From contig LSRY02000021.1 of assembly GCA_001643675.2 (NCBI GenBank), forward strand, positions 310,001 through 374,000: a stretch of 64,000 nucleotides of DNA. The letters run 5' to 3'. Position 1 is the stretch's first letter. The number at the start of each line of letters is the position of its first letter. Positions 46,001 to 56,800 of this stretch are shown piece after piece. A program made the position numbers and the translations under genes. Below the pieces are notes generated by a model. The model made no database searches. It was not told the DNA's origin and saw only the letters and a program-made list of their open reading frames with translations. This DNA is from Monocercomonoides exilis. Lineage: Eukaryota > Preaxostyla > Oxymonadida > Polymastigidae.

Positions 46001-47828
46001 TGGTGTCTCCACCAACCATTCCCTTCATGCAGTCTCCGCTTCCCTCGTCTGTCCCTCCTCTCTTTATGAATCAAATGCCTCGCTTTCTGCTTCCACTCCG
46101 CTTTTCCTATGGCGTGCAGTATATTTCAGCTTATTCGCCTTCTCCTTCCCCATGGACTCCTCACAGTTCAGAAGCTGTACAGCCTTCTTCCACTTCAGCC
46201 ACACCTCAGCTGTTCTTACATTCTTCTCCTTCTCCTTCGGTCTCTCCACCTCCTTTCTCCAATTATTCCTCTTTGCCAATCCCAACACCATTTTCTCCTT
46301 CTTCTGCTTCTCCTTCACCTCCTCCTTCTTCTTCATTTGGCGCATCTTATCCACAACGGGCAAATTATAACAACAGCCCCTCTGCATACACGCTGCCTCT
46401 CTCCACACAAATGATCAATTATGCGAACACCTTTGCACTTCAGCAGATGCGCATCCACCAGAACACAACACTCTCTCTATCGCATCCACTTTCATCTGAC
46501 GACATTTCACCTCTTTCAATCAACCATCTCATCCACTTGACTGTTCTCAATCTTCTCTGCATCATAGAAACTCATCCTGTGCCCGATGTCTCCTGCACTG
46601 TGGCAACCGCCTCAAACAACCAGAACGAGCTTGCCTCAAAGCTGTCTTCCATTCCATCTTCAAAGCAGGCTCCTGTTCAGGCTCAGCAGTCATCTCCGTT
46701 TCTGACCATTCCTTTGAACAACCCACAACCTTCCCTTCCTCTTCCCCTCTCTCCTCAGCAGCAGTCTACAAAATTTGAGCCCAAATCTGATGTTCTCTTC
46801 CACACATTCATCCACTTGTACTCAACTCAAATTCTCTCGTTCGTCGGGCATTTCCCTCTGCATGCTGTGCCCTATGCTGTCTGCGCCGACTCCCACGCAA
46901 CGCGCTTGCTTTGCATCTACAACAGCGATAGCCTTCTTCTCGACCGCTTTACTATGCGGCTGCGGATGGAGCTGTGGGACATCTCGCGCATTCCGAAGGA
47001 GATGCAGCTGATCAGACGGTGGGACTCCGCTCCTCCCCCAATTCCACCCCAAATGTCGCCGAAGCGCACACAGCAGACGCTGGCTGCAACTCAGACAGCT
47101 TCGGGAAAAGAGACTGAGAAGAGTTCTCGGTTGCATCTGCGCGCTCCAAGCTTCAGGAGAGAAAGATCAACTTCAGTCACCAGCTTCACTGATGCTAATG
47201 CCAATGCAAATGCATCGCAACATTCTCCAAGTGCTTCTGCTGCACCGTCTGGTACAACAACTCCGACAGGTGAACAAACATCCGCTCGGTCAAATGCCAA
47301 CAAGCAAGCACAAACGCCTCCACCTGATCCATTTGCAAATGAGGTGTTCTTTGAAGATCCGTTGATTGCAGCTAGCGTTGTTGTGTTTGAGAAATATGAT
47401 GTATTTGCAGTTAGCGATACAGGAGGACATATTTATCTGATTGACTCTGCAAATGGCGAATTGATTTCTGATGTAGGAGATGAGGCAGCCAAACACTGGG
47501 ACGAATCTCGATTCATTAGCCCTCAAACTGTTACATTTACATCTTTGCGAAATGGTTTGTTATTCTTTTTTCAATTTATTTCTATTTGAGAATTATGATT
47601 TTTTTTCTTCATCTTTTTGTATTCTGTGCAGAATGGAAGCAAAGGCAACAAGTCTTTTCATCTTTTTGCGGAGCAGACAGTCAGATAAATCTTCTTCCAT
47701 CAAATCCAGTGTCTCCTTCTGCAAATACTTTATCTTCAACACCCTCAAACAATGCTTCGTCAATGCCAGCTTCAAGACTGTCACAGCTAAGCAGTCAAAG
47801 CATTCAGGTTCCTCCTCTTCCTGTTTAA
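37012..47828 (+). CDS. EF-hand/WD40 giant protein, WDY/WDR49/WDR64 type
   Basis: Eight exons: 37012-37122, 37198-37292, 37332-37443, 37500-37658, 37752-37867, 37960-39266, 39413-47554 and 47632-47828, in frame to 3,412 residues. Residues about 62-150 form an EF-hand pair (MTTFFERTRDSNG; MDVQAQGKIPWNEF), with the second loop keeping only Asp1 and Glu12. WD40 blades then follow, spread over more than 3,000 residues. They include IFVSCRDNTLTIL (junction exons 5/6), ITQIEVL...VFVSASLDGTVAL (42730), LVGHTAPLLK...VDKNIRLWSL (43230), IVSVDTAGLVCVWSLHSG (44240), DSRGNTTMWNFHSGELL (44380) and GDSEGQVNLWNL (45430). The order EF-hands then WD repeats, and the WNFHSG-type blade, fit the WDY family. Long Ser/Pro-rich linkers separate blades. 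Family members are linked to cilia or testis, but the function here is unknown. Confidence 0.85.
42031..42093 (+). repeat. Poly-serine codon run in the WD40 giant
   Basis: About 20 Ser codons in a row (TCT, TCC, TCA, TCG, AGC mixed). Similar runs occur near 41560, 42480, 43986 and 39080 of the same gene, always in frame 0 as Ser. Confidence 0.85.
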
Positions 47829-48259
47829 ACTGTCAATAATCTGAGAAGAGTGTACTTCACCAGAGCATTGTGTTTCTTATATGTGAATTTGTGTTGTTCA
47901 AATGTATCTTTTTCACTTGTTTTGAAATAGCTTGTTTTCTTTTTTTGTTTGTTTGTCCAACTTCATAATAACTTTTCTGTTCATTGTTTTATAATCTGAA
48001 GTTTAGCTAAATTTTTTGAACAATTTTCTTTAACTTTTTCTTTTTGTGCCTTTTTCGTTCGATGCTTTAACTCTAACATCGCGGATGCTAACATTCTTGT
48101 TGCACGAAAAGATACATTTTGTATCTTTTGAAGAATTTAGCAAAATGAGAAATTATTCTTTTGAGCTTTTTGAAACAAAGAGAAAACAAAAATTCTGAAA
48201 ATCACTTCCTTTATTCGCTTTATAAAAATGCAAAATGTTTTTTAATAGAATTGAATAGC
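47829..48259. other. Spacer between convergent genes
   Basis: About 430 bp separating the 3' ends of the WD40 giant (+) and eL20 (-). It holds a perfect 10-bp hairpin at 48107-48129, listed separately. Confidence 0.6.
48107..48129. terminator. Perfect hairpin between convergent gene ends
   Basis: AAAAGATACA, a TTT loop, then TGTATCTTTT: a perfect 10-bp inverted repeat. It lies 131 bases past the eL20 stop and 279 bases past the WD40 gene's stop. A 3'-end role is inferred from position only. Confidence 0.3.
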
Positions 48260-49067
48260 TTACCAGATAGTTGATGGACGTTTTGCCTTGAAGACTGTTC
48301 TGTAGTCGCGAGTTGTTGGTCTTCTCTTTCTGTGAAGAAGAGGGAATTTCAAGTCAGGATTCTGTTTATTTTTGAAAAAAAATTGCAAAACAATTGCAAA
48401 ATAGAAATATAAATATAAAATCCGCATTAAAAAAATTTATCATACGTGGAAGGCCTTAACATTAGCACGTCTGCAAGATTTGCTTGGAAGACGAACAACA
48501 GAGATGATATGAATACCAGTTTTTTGTGCAGCGTGACGTGAGGCCATTTCATTGTCTTTGAGATAAAAAAAGAAAAGAATTTCGATAATTAAACGGAGTT
48601 AATAATTCTTTTATTCATTCGCATACACATTTGCTGGACAGCACCGCATTGTGTCACATCTCTGTATTCCTTGTACACATTGTGAATTCCAGTTCTACTT
48701 TCGAATCTGAGAAGGATACCGAAGTTCTTCACTTGGAGTGGTCTTTTCTCAACAATCTACGATCAGATAGCATGAAAATTGATAAAAATGAGAAAAAAAT
48801 TAAAATACCTGCTTGATTCTCAAAATCTGGCAGTTTGACTTCTTTGTCTTTTGAAGACGAGTCATGTAGTAGTTGTACTTTGAACGAGCAACAACTGCAT
48901 TTTGTGCAAAGATTTTCATCTTGTACAACTTTGGCTTTTGAATTCTTGAGTTTGGATAATGACGTCCAATGATTTCGTATTGTCTCAACTAAATTTATAA
49001 ATTAAAAATGGAATAAAAATGGACTATTCGTTAAAGAATATCTCAACATTACTCTGAGACACACCAT
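48260..49067 (-). CDS. 60S ribosomal protein eL20 (L18a)
   Basis: Five exons: 49067-49065, 48988-48809, 48756-48627, 48555-48446 and 48361-48260, 174 residues ending in TAA, the normal length of the family. Landmarks in order are [86 protein letters not shown] and the terminal KRPSTIW. It is a structural protein of the large ribosomal subunit. The start is unusual: the ATG is followed at once by a GTGTGT donor, so exon 1 codes for Met alone. The same frame stays open to an upstream ATG at 49133, which would add 22 residues not found in the family. Introns are 76, 52, 71 and 84 nt. Confidence 0.95.
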
Positions 49068-49390
49068 TTCAACAAAGCCTTTGATCTTATTTGAATTGGG
49101 GAAATTTCTGATCTTACTCCAAATCTTTCTCATGATTCGTCTGAAATGATAAGAATTTTGTACAATCCATTTTGCTAGAATATCATATGAATTACAATCT
49201 TTTCAGAAAAAGAAATTTCCTGTTTATTTGTGGTTTGAACAAAGATATTCATTTTTATTTTTCTTAAAAAGAATGAACAAAAATTTTTTGAAATGGTTGA
49301 AAGAAAAATTGAACAAAACTCAACGAAAATAAACTGCAATTGTAACAAATTTTGAAAAACCCAATAAAAAGAAATACATAAGGAACAAAA
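49068..49390. other. Spacer upstream of eL20
   Basis: About 320 bp holding the eL20 promoter side and the 3' end region of the coiled-coil gene, both on the minus strand. Part of it (49068-49133) is open in the eL20 frame and could be 5' UTR or a 22-residue N-terminal extension. Confidence 0.5.
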
Positions 49391-52300
49391 TTACTCATTG
49401 AAAAGAGATTTAAATGAAGCATACGCAGGAGATATTTTCACAAAAGAAGAGTTAGACGAAGAGGCTGTTGATGCCCCATCAATCTGCGATTGGACACGAC
49501 TCCTTGAGATTCCAAGAGAAGTCTGCGGTCTGACGCCAATTGATGAGTGTGCGTTGCGCACTGCAGCAGGCGAAGGAGAAGAGGAGGCAAAAGTGCTGAG
49601 TGAATAAGAGTCCACAGGAGAGCGTCTAAGAAGCGTGCTGACGATTGGCGTGTGCGGCCTGGACGAAGCAGGAGATGACTTGGCTGATTGAGAAAGGGAC
49701 AGAAACGGCTGTGGATGCTTTGGCGAAACAATCGGAGAAGTGGTTTCAGAGCTGATATCAATCGAAGTTGTGGTTGACTCTGGTGAAAGAGAAGAAAATA
49801 AATTCTTTGTAATTGTATTTCCCATTCCTTCTGCATTTAACATTGAATCCACTTTGATGTTATCTGTTTTCAACTGATTGACATCTCCATCTCTGATTTT
49901 TTCTCTTTCATTTTCGCAGCATTTCTGCTTGTTTTGTTCTGTCAGTGAAGCACCATCGATTGATCTCAGCTGGAACGAGTAATCTTCCACAGCACTTTCT
50001 CTCCTCTTCATTTGCTTATTTGAAGAAGTCGATGAGATTGACAGCAAAGAATGCGAAGGTGTTGCGGACGTCGGCCGCAGCTGCCGCTTGTTCGTCTGAT
50101 TGGACGAAAGTGACTCAGATATTTGTGTGTGTGCATCAGATGGCAACTGAGTGAATGAAGCAGTCTCTTGGGAAGAGATGAGAAGAGGTGGGTCTTCTCC
50201 ATGTGGTGTTGTGGCTGGTGGTGTGTAGCTGTTTCTTTGTGGCTGACGAGGAGAGAAAGAGGAAGGAGTTGCTGGCTGGCTGAGTGATGTGATGATGCTG
50301 GCGATGGAAGAGGAGGAGCGCCATAGCATCCCAGGCGAGATGAAGGAGGAGGAGGAAGATGAGGATGATGATGAAGAGGAGGAGGAGGAAGAAGAGATAG
50401 AAGAAGACAAAGATGAGGACGGATGCTGTGAAAGCTCAATGGAAGAAGACAGAAGGCTTGGAGAGCATGAGGCAACACGTGCAGACAGTGGTCTGCTTCT
50501 TTTGCCTTTCTGTTCTTTTGAACGGTGCTTGTCTTTTCCTTCAGCAGGCAGAAGATGAGGAGACATCATCTGCTGAGAGGGAGAAGAGGAGCGAGTTGAG
50601 TTGAGCGATGATGAAAGAGTAGAAGGAGAAGACGCTATCATATGAATGTCGCTAAGCCAGTTGAGGCGTTCAGGAATTGATGTGGCAGTTGATGTGGGCA
50701 AAGGGGAAGAGTCAGTGTTTGATGTTTGTGCAGACTTTGCAGAAGGCTTAGCTATTTTTGGATGTTCTTCTTTTGTAATGTTCCGTTCAAAGATGAAGTT
50801 GTTGCCTGCTTCTTGCTTCAGTCTATTAGATTTATCAAATGAATTCTTGTTGTTTTCTGTGAGTTCATTGAATGTATCGAAATCTGAATGAGATGTCTTT
50901 TCATTGAGAAAATCAGAAGAAGAAGGCAGAGCAGAGGATGAAGGGGAATGTTTAAGTGAATCAAGTGAAAGCTCAAAAGAAGGACGAGTTAATGAAGACG
51001 CCTCAGGAATAGCAGGAGTTGAGGCAGAGCTGAATAAGAGAGGAGTGAAAGAAGAAACAGAAGAAGAAACAGAAGAAGTCTGTTTTTTGGATATCATCCC
51101 TTTCCCTCCGCTTGATTTCCCCTTTTTTTGAGGCGCTTTCTTCCCTCTGCCAGACGGTGTCTCCACTTCTCTTGTTATTCCTTCCTTTGCCAGCTCATCG
51201 AATGTGCTGGCGTGGAACCTGGGATTGTTCGTCATCGACGGGTCGATAAACACTCTCCCGCTGATTTTGGGTATCCAACTCATCTTCGGCCGCTTCATCC
51301 CTTTTGCCAGCTTCTTCTTGCTCTTGTCATCGTCATCAAGATCTGCAAATGCCTGCAATAGAAGCTCATCTAAATGTTTGTTTTTGTCTGATTTTTCGTT
51401 ATTAACTGCATCATTGGTCAAAATACTTCGAAGTTTCACAAGGTTTGTGCTTGATGTTTCTGTATTTATTTTGTTGTAACTCTCAGAAATTTCTCTTTTC
51501 TTTACATTTTCTTTTTCCTCATCCTCTCCCTCTCCTTCTTCTTCTTCTTCTTCTTTTTCTTCTTCATTCTCTTCTTCATCCCCATCATTTGTTTCCTCAT
51601 TCTCTTCCCCTTCCTCATCCTCGTCATTCTCTTCCATCTCCACACTTTGTACCTTCTGCACCATCTGCACCTGTGAGTTGTTCTGAATAAGCTTCCTCTT
51701 CTGCTCATCAGGTGAGAACGAAAAAGGTTGAGTGTACAATCTGTATGACCTCGAAGAGTATGCTGAGATCGGCCTGCGTGTGTTCGTGGTGGACACAAAA
51801 AACGAAGAATTCTGTGTTTTTGGGCGTTTCAGGCTGCTTGACACTGAAGATTGGGTGAGAGAGGTTACCTTTGTTGAAGAGCCTTCCTGTTTAGATGAGT
51901 CTGATGGAACAGCCTTTGCTTTCTCGATAACTGAATGAGGGAAGTACGAGAAAGACGGCGAATGAATAGAAAATGCCTCAATGATGTTTGCTTTCTTTTT
52001 GGTTCGGGCAAAAGATTTAGCTGTTAATGAACGTCTCTTTGTTGCCTTCGGAGAAATTTTCTGTTTCGATGGAATGTTCAATATGCTGTCATTTTCTGTG
52101 TTTTCTGTTCGAGAAGTGATTTTCTCGTCATTCCGGTCAGTATTCTCCTGCTGTTTCTGTGTGTTTGTTTGATTTTTGTCTGTTTTCTTTAATTGCTTGC
52201 TGATCAAATGTTCATTGCGTAGTTTTGCATTGATGGAAGTTCTGTTCTTTTCCTCTCTTCCATTTTCTGCCCCGTTTTCATTCGTCTTCTCGTTTGAGTC

Positions 52301-53434
52301 AGCTTCCTTTGTAGGCTCTGTCTTTTGGGTGTTTGGCTTCTGTTGTTTGTTGCCTTTTGAATTGTCTTGTTTGTTTTGAGTCACTGATTTCCTTAAAGAT
52401 ATCCTTAACTCTCTTTTTCGTATTGCATTCATGTTTTCCTCTTCCTTCAGTTCCTTTTCTTTCAATTCAAGCTCCTTTACATCCTTTTCGTGAAATCGCC
52501 TCGTCTTGTTCGCATCGAGCTGCCCTGCTTTTTCTCTCATGTCATTTTCTTTCTCTTTTGCTTCTCTGATGTCAAGGCACACGCAATCAGCTTCCTCATT
52601 CAACCGATCTCGCTCCTCACACAACTCTTTCATGTCTGCCACTTTCTTTTTCAAATCCTCGATTTCTTTTTTCAATTCGCTTTCGTATTCATTTTCTCTT
52701 TGTTGGTGCTTCCGCTCATTTAAATCAATGATATTCTGAACCTCCATCATTCCATCGGATACTTCTTTCATCCTTTCTCCTTCACGAACTTTTGCATCCT
52801 TCGCATTTAATTTAATGTATCCTTTTTCTATTTTGTCCTGTTGTTCAAGCCATTCTAATTGTAATGTTATGTTTCTTTCCCTTATTTCGCCAGCTTTTTG
52901 GGATACTCTTTTATTCAGTGTTTTATCAAAACCTGAATTCACTTCATCAAGTGCTTTTCTATATTCCTTTCATATAAAAATAAAATGATTTAGAAATTTA
53001 TTGATTTTTGTAATGAGCAAACATGAAGAAGCTGAATTCTTGTCTCGTTCAATTGTTTCTCTTTTTGCTCTTTTTCAACCTCGCATTTTTTCTCCAGCGT
53101 CTTTTCAAGTGAAAAGAGATGTCTTAATTTAAATAAATTATTTTCAAACTGTATTAAATTATTTTCACTTTCAAAGCAAACTGAATTTGATTTTTTAAAT
53201 CCAAATTTTCTGCTTCTAAATCATCGTAATTCGTCAAATTTCTCTCTAATTCGTTCAACATTCTCATGCATTCGTCCTTTTCCTGTTCTAATTCTGCTGT
53301 TACATGCTCAAATTCTTGACGCATATACTCAAATTCTCGTGTGTGATACACCTCATCGGTAAGGAGTTGCTGTTGAAGCTTTCCGATTTGACGATCTTTT
53401 AATGCTCCCTCTTCTCTGAGTTCCTTTACTATTC
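49391..53434 (-). CDS. Coiled-coil and serine-rich protein, 5' end not located
   Basis: Three exons are supported: 53434-53182, 53122-53023 and 52966-49391, more than 1,300 residues ending in TAA. The first about 330 residues are heptad-like coiled coil rich in Glu, Lys and Leu (LQQQLLTDEVYH, LEKTLEKKCEVEKE, YESELKKEIEDLKKKVADM). A basic Gln/Asn/Lys region follows (near 52200-52420), then a very acidic block (51510-51640) and a Ser/Pro-rich half with a Ser run at 50342-50410. The first exon shown begins after an AG at 53435 in phase 1, so a coding exon with the start Met should lie upstream; I could not find it. If not, translation would begin at the Met at 53324. I do not recognise the family. 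The coiled-coil head resembles cytoskeletal or basal-body proteins only in general terms. Confidence 0.78.
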
Positions 53435-53814
53435 CTATATCAAGGTTAGGGATCGCCAAAACAGCAATTTAAAAAATAATATTATGATCTGTGTATCCAT
53501 ATTGAAATATATCAATGATGCGAAAATGGAGCAAAATTCATTCAACTCAATTTTCTTCCTGAATGGGGCTTATTATTGAATAAAAAAAACGAGATTTGTA
53601 CCAAATATATTCTTCAAATAAAATAAAATAAATATGATATTGGAATTCAATAATATTTTGAACAATTATTGAATAACAAAAATACTTTGAAGATGTTGGA
53701 TAGAACAAAATTCAGAAAGAAAAAATTCTCATCCAAAATACGAAAATTATCTTAATAAATTTAAGGGTTTTTATTTGTTTGATAAATTGAATTTTTGAGC
53801 ATAATATTTGATGA
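53435..53814. other. Divergent AT-rich spacer
   Basis: About 380 bp between the coiled-coil gene (-) and the USP gene (+). It should contain the missing first exon of the former and both promoters. I cannot identify either. Confidence 0.5.
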
Positions 53815-56800
53815 ATGACAAATATAATCCATTATTGCATTGACGGAAATGATAAATTCAATTCATTCGAATTTTCAGAGTTTTTGATGAGCGTGCACAA
53901 ATTGAAAGATCAAATTGCAATAAAAGAAAAATACACCTTCGACGGAAGTCATTTGCGCGTCGTAGACGCAAGTTCTGGAGAAGGTGAGTACAAATTATGA
54001 AATTATTTTGCAATGAAATAGCTTTTCATTTTTTTAAAAAAATAAAAATGAGAAATTTCTAATGAAGATTAGTTATATTGCATTTTTACGGATTGTTCAT
54101 TTTCATAAATGTTAACACAAATATCTTTTTTTTTTTCATTTTCCTCCATTTATGTATTTTTATCTTGAATTTGGAACGATGCCTGCGGAATGTGAATGTT
54201 CAGAATACAAAGACGATAGATTGCTTACACATGGCACTCAGGTAATTGTTTTATGAAAGGCATCAGAAAATACACAGTTATTGCCTGTTGATGCAAGGTT
54301 ATTTGTTTTCTTCCAATTATTCACATTCGAATTCGCATTTTTACTTTTTCTTTCTCTTTTTTGTTTCTTTCCTTCTTTGTTTCATTGTTTTTCTTTTTTC
54401 GATAAAAATACCATGCGTCATTTTGTATTTAACGGGGAAATTTTTGAATATACGCAACTAACGATCACAGAAAGACGGATTCAAAGTCTCAATCCACATC
54501 TCTAGTGTGCATTTTCTTTTTTTCCCAAGCTTTTTGGATTTCAATATATATATGTCCTCTTGCGTTTTGCATGTTTCCTTTCTCCTTTCTTTTTTTCTGC
54601 TGAAAATAATCTGGAATTGGAACTAAAAGTGTTGCACCGAACAGACTCAGATGGAACATTTGCAAATCAAGGAATCAGTCACAGAACAACACGAATCCAA
54701 TAGTTCATTCGGAGTCTTTCCTTTTTTCAGTCAGAAGACAACGGTAAAACATCTACACGAGGAAATTAATCCTTTGCTTCTCAAAGCAAGCATTGGAACA
54801 TCGTATACATCACTTTTCTCACTGTTGAATGATGATGCAACCGAAGAAAGCAGAGCAACTGCAATTCAAAAAATGGATTTAATTCTTGGAGATTTGCAAA
54901 TGCTAATAGAGGAGACAGAATCAATGATGCCTTTCGAGCAAGTGAATGCCTTGATTGGAGAAGCATTGCAACAGATGAAGAGTGGGATGAACGGATACGC
55001 ATCTCAGATGTGTTCTGATTTGGGCCTGGAAAGCTGGAGGTTGCGGTTTGTGTTGAGTGGAGGATTGAGTGCGCTGCTGTCGCTTTTAATGGAATCTCCA
55101 CTGTTTCAAAATGAGATCTATTTGCAGCCTCTTCCGCCGTCAACATTGGCAACAGTTGTCCGAGTTGTCTCTGCATTCATTTTAGAAGCGCAGGCAACCT
55201 CAACATTAGGCTCACAATCATCTGGATCTTATTCAATCGAATCGTCAGATGCTCTTCCATCGCTTCTACTGTTCAACAACACATTAGAATATTCTATTTT
55301 GCATGTGCCAATTGTTGTGCAGACAATCAATGCGACTCTTTCAGAGGACAAGACGCATTATGTTCCATTGCCACCAGTTATGTTGGAACCAGAAAAATGA
55401 CAGCGGGTATTTTTTATCTTGAGATTGATGCAGCTATTTGTGTATTATACAAACGATATTGCAGTCGAGCTTCCACTTTTGCGCTTGCCGTTCACAACAA
55501 GTCCATGCATCGATTCTCCGCTTGTTCAGTTGCATTCTTATCTGACACCTACAAACATTTCACCAGTTGCAGTGACTGCAACAATTGAGGCACATCCACA
55601 TTCCTCACACCACTGCGGGATGCTGGACTACTTCTTGTATGTTCCCGAAGAGTCGATGGATAAGTATGTTTCAAACACAGAGGAATTTGAGAAAATTGTG
55701 CAGCGCCATCTCAATCGCATTTCTGCAGTACCTGTTTCGTCGTCTGCATCCAGCAGCGAACAATACCCACAACGAACAATATTCTCGTTCGTGGAGGCAA
55801 TGCAAATTGTCAACACATACACGCCCACAAAGAGACTGCCAGGGTTGGAAGGCAGCTATTCCGCTTCGTCTATCGAAGACAAAACACAAAATGAAATTCT
55901 ATGCACGCTGTTTGCCATTTTGTGTTCAACTATGCAAAGCTTATCCTGACGAATTGGCACAATATCTTGTTTTATCGTCATTCGAGCCATTTCTCCTTGT
56001 GTTCCTTTTCGCGCTCAGTCATTGCGAAGAGACAATACGTCCCTTATCGATCGAGCAACTGGAGTCAACCTTTCTGCAAATTTCCTATTCGAGCATGTTG
56101 CTTGAAGAGAGTGCAATTGCGCAGCTGATATCATCGATTTTGGATGGGAGCTCAGCACTTGCTTCGTTTGCGCTTGGAACTGCAACGCTGCTGCACATTC
56201 AGCAATTTGCGGTGTTTCTGGGGAATATGCTTGCTCGATTAATGGATAAACTTCAATTATGTCAAGCATCGCTGACGATGAAGACCGCAATGCCATCTGG
56301 AGGATTATCTTTGCAACGTTTAATGACAACTTTTGCGCTTCTTATCCGGACACATCACAAATACCATTGCATCATTCCTCCTGAATTATATTTCCCTTCT
56401 TTTGCATCTCCAAATTCTGAGGTCTACTCATCTTGCTTATCATATGCGCAATATCTTCATTTGAATCGATCAGACAAAATATCAGATGGAAATGCACTTC
56501 CATTACTTCCGCTTTTGGCATTTATGAACACCATATTTGTCTTCATGGAAAAAAAGTCACAGAAAGCAGATGGCATTGTTGCAGAAGAATTACAAAAGCA
56601 GGAGATTTTGCTGAAAGAATATTTTGGATATGTTTCTGCTGGAAAGAAAACTGGACACAGACTTATTCCATTCCTGTGGGAAAAAACACTGTTTTATGGC
56701 CTTTCAAATGAAGACGCGCAATCCAGCCAGACAGAAAACCACGCACCTGAAACTTTAGCAATTGTGAACGATTTTGAAATAAGAAACATGATCTTCGAAT

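Noticed and set aside
53142-53161. A 20-nt intron starting GTGAAA in the coiled-coil gene
   Set aside because: A 59-nt intron (53181-53123) with a GTTTGC donor and AAG acceptor restores the same frame and fits the local intron pattern better.
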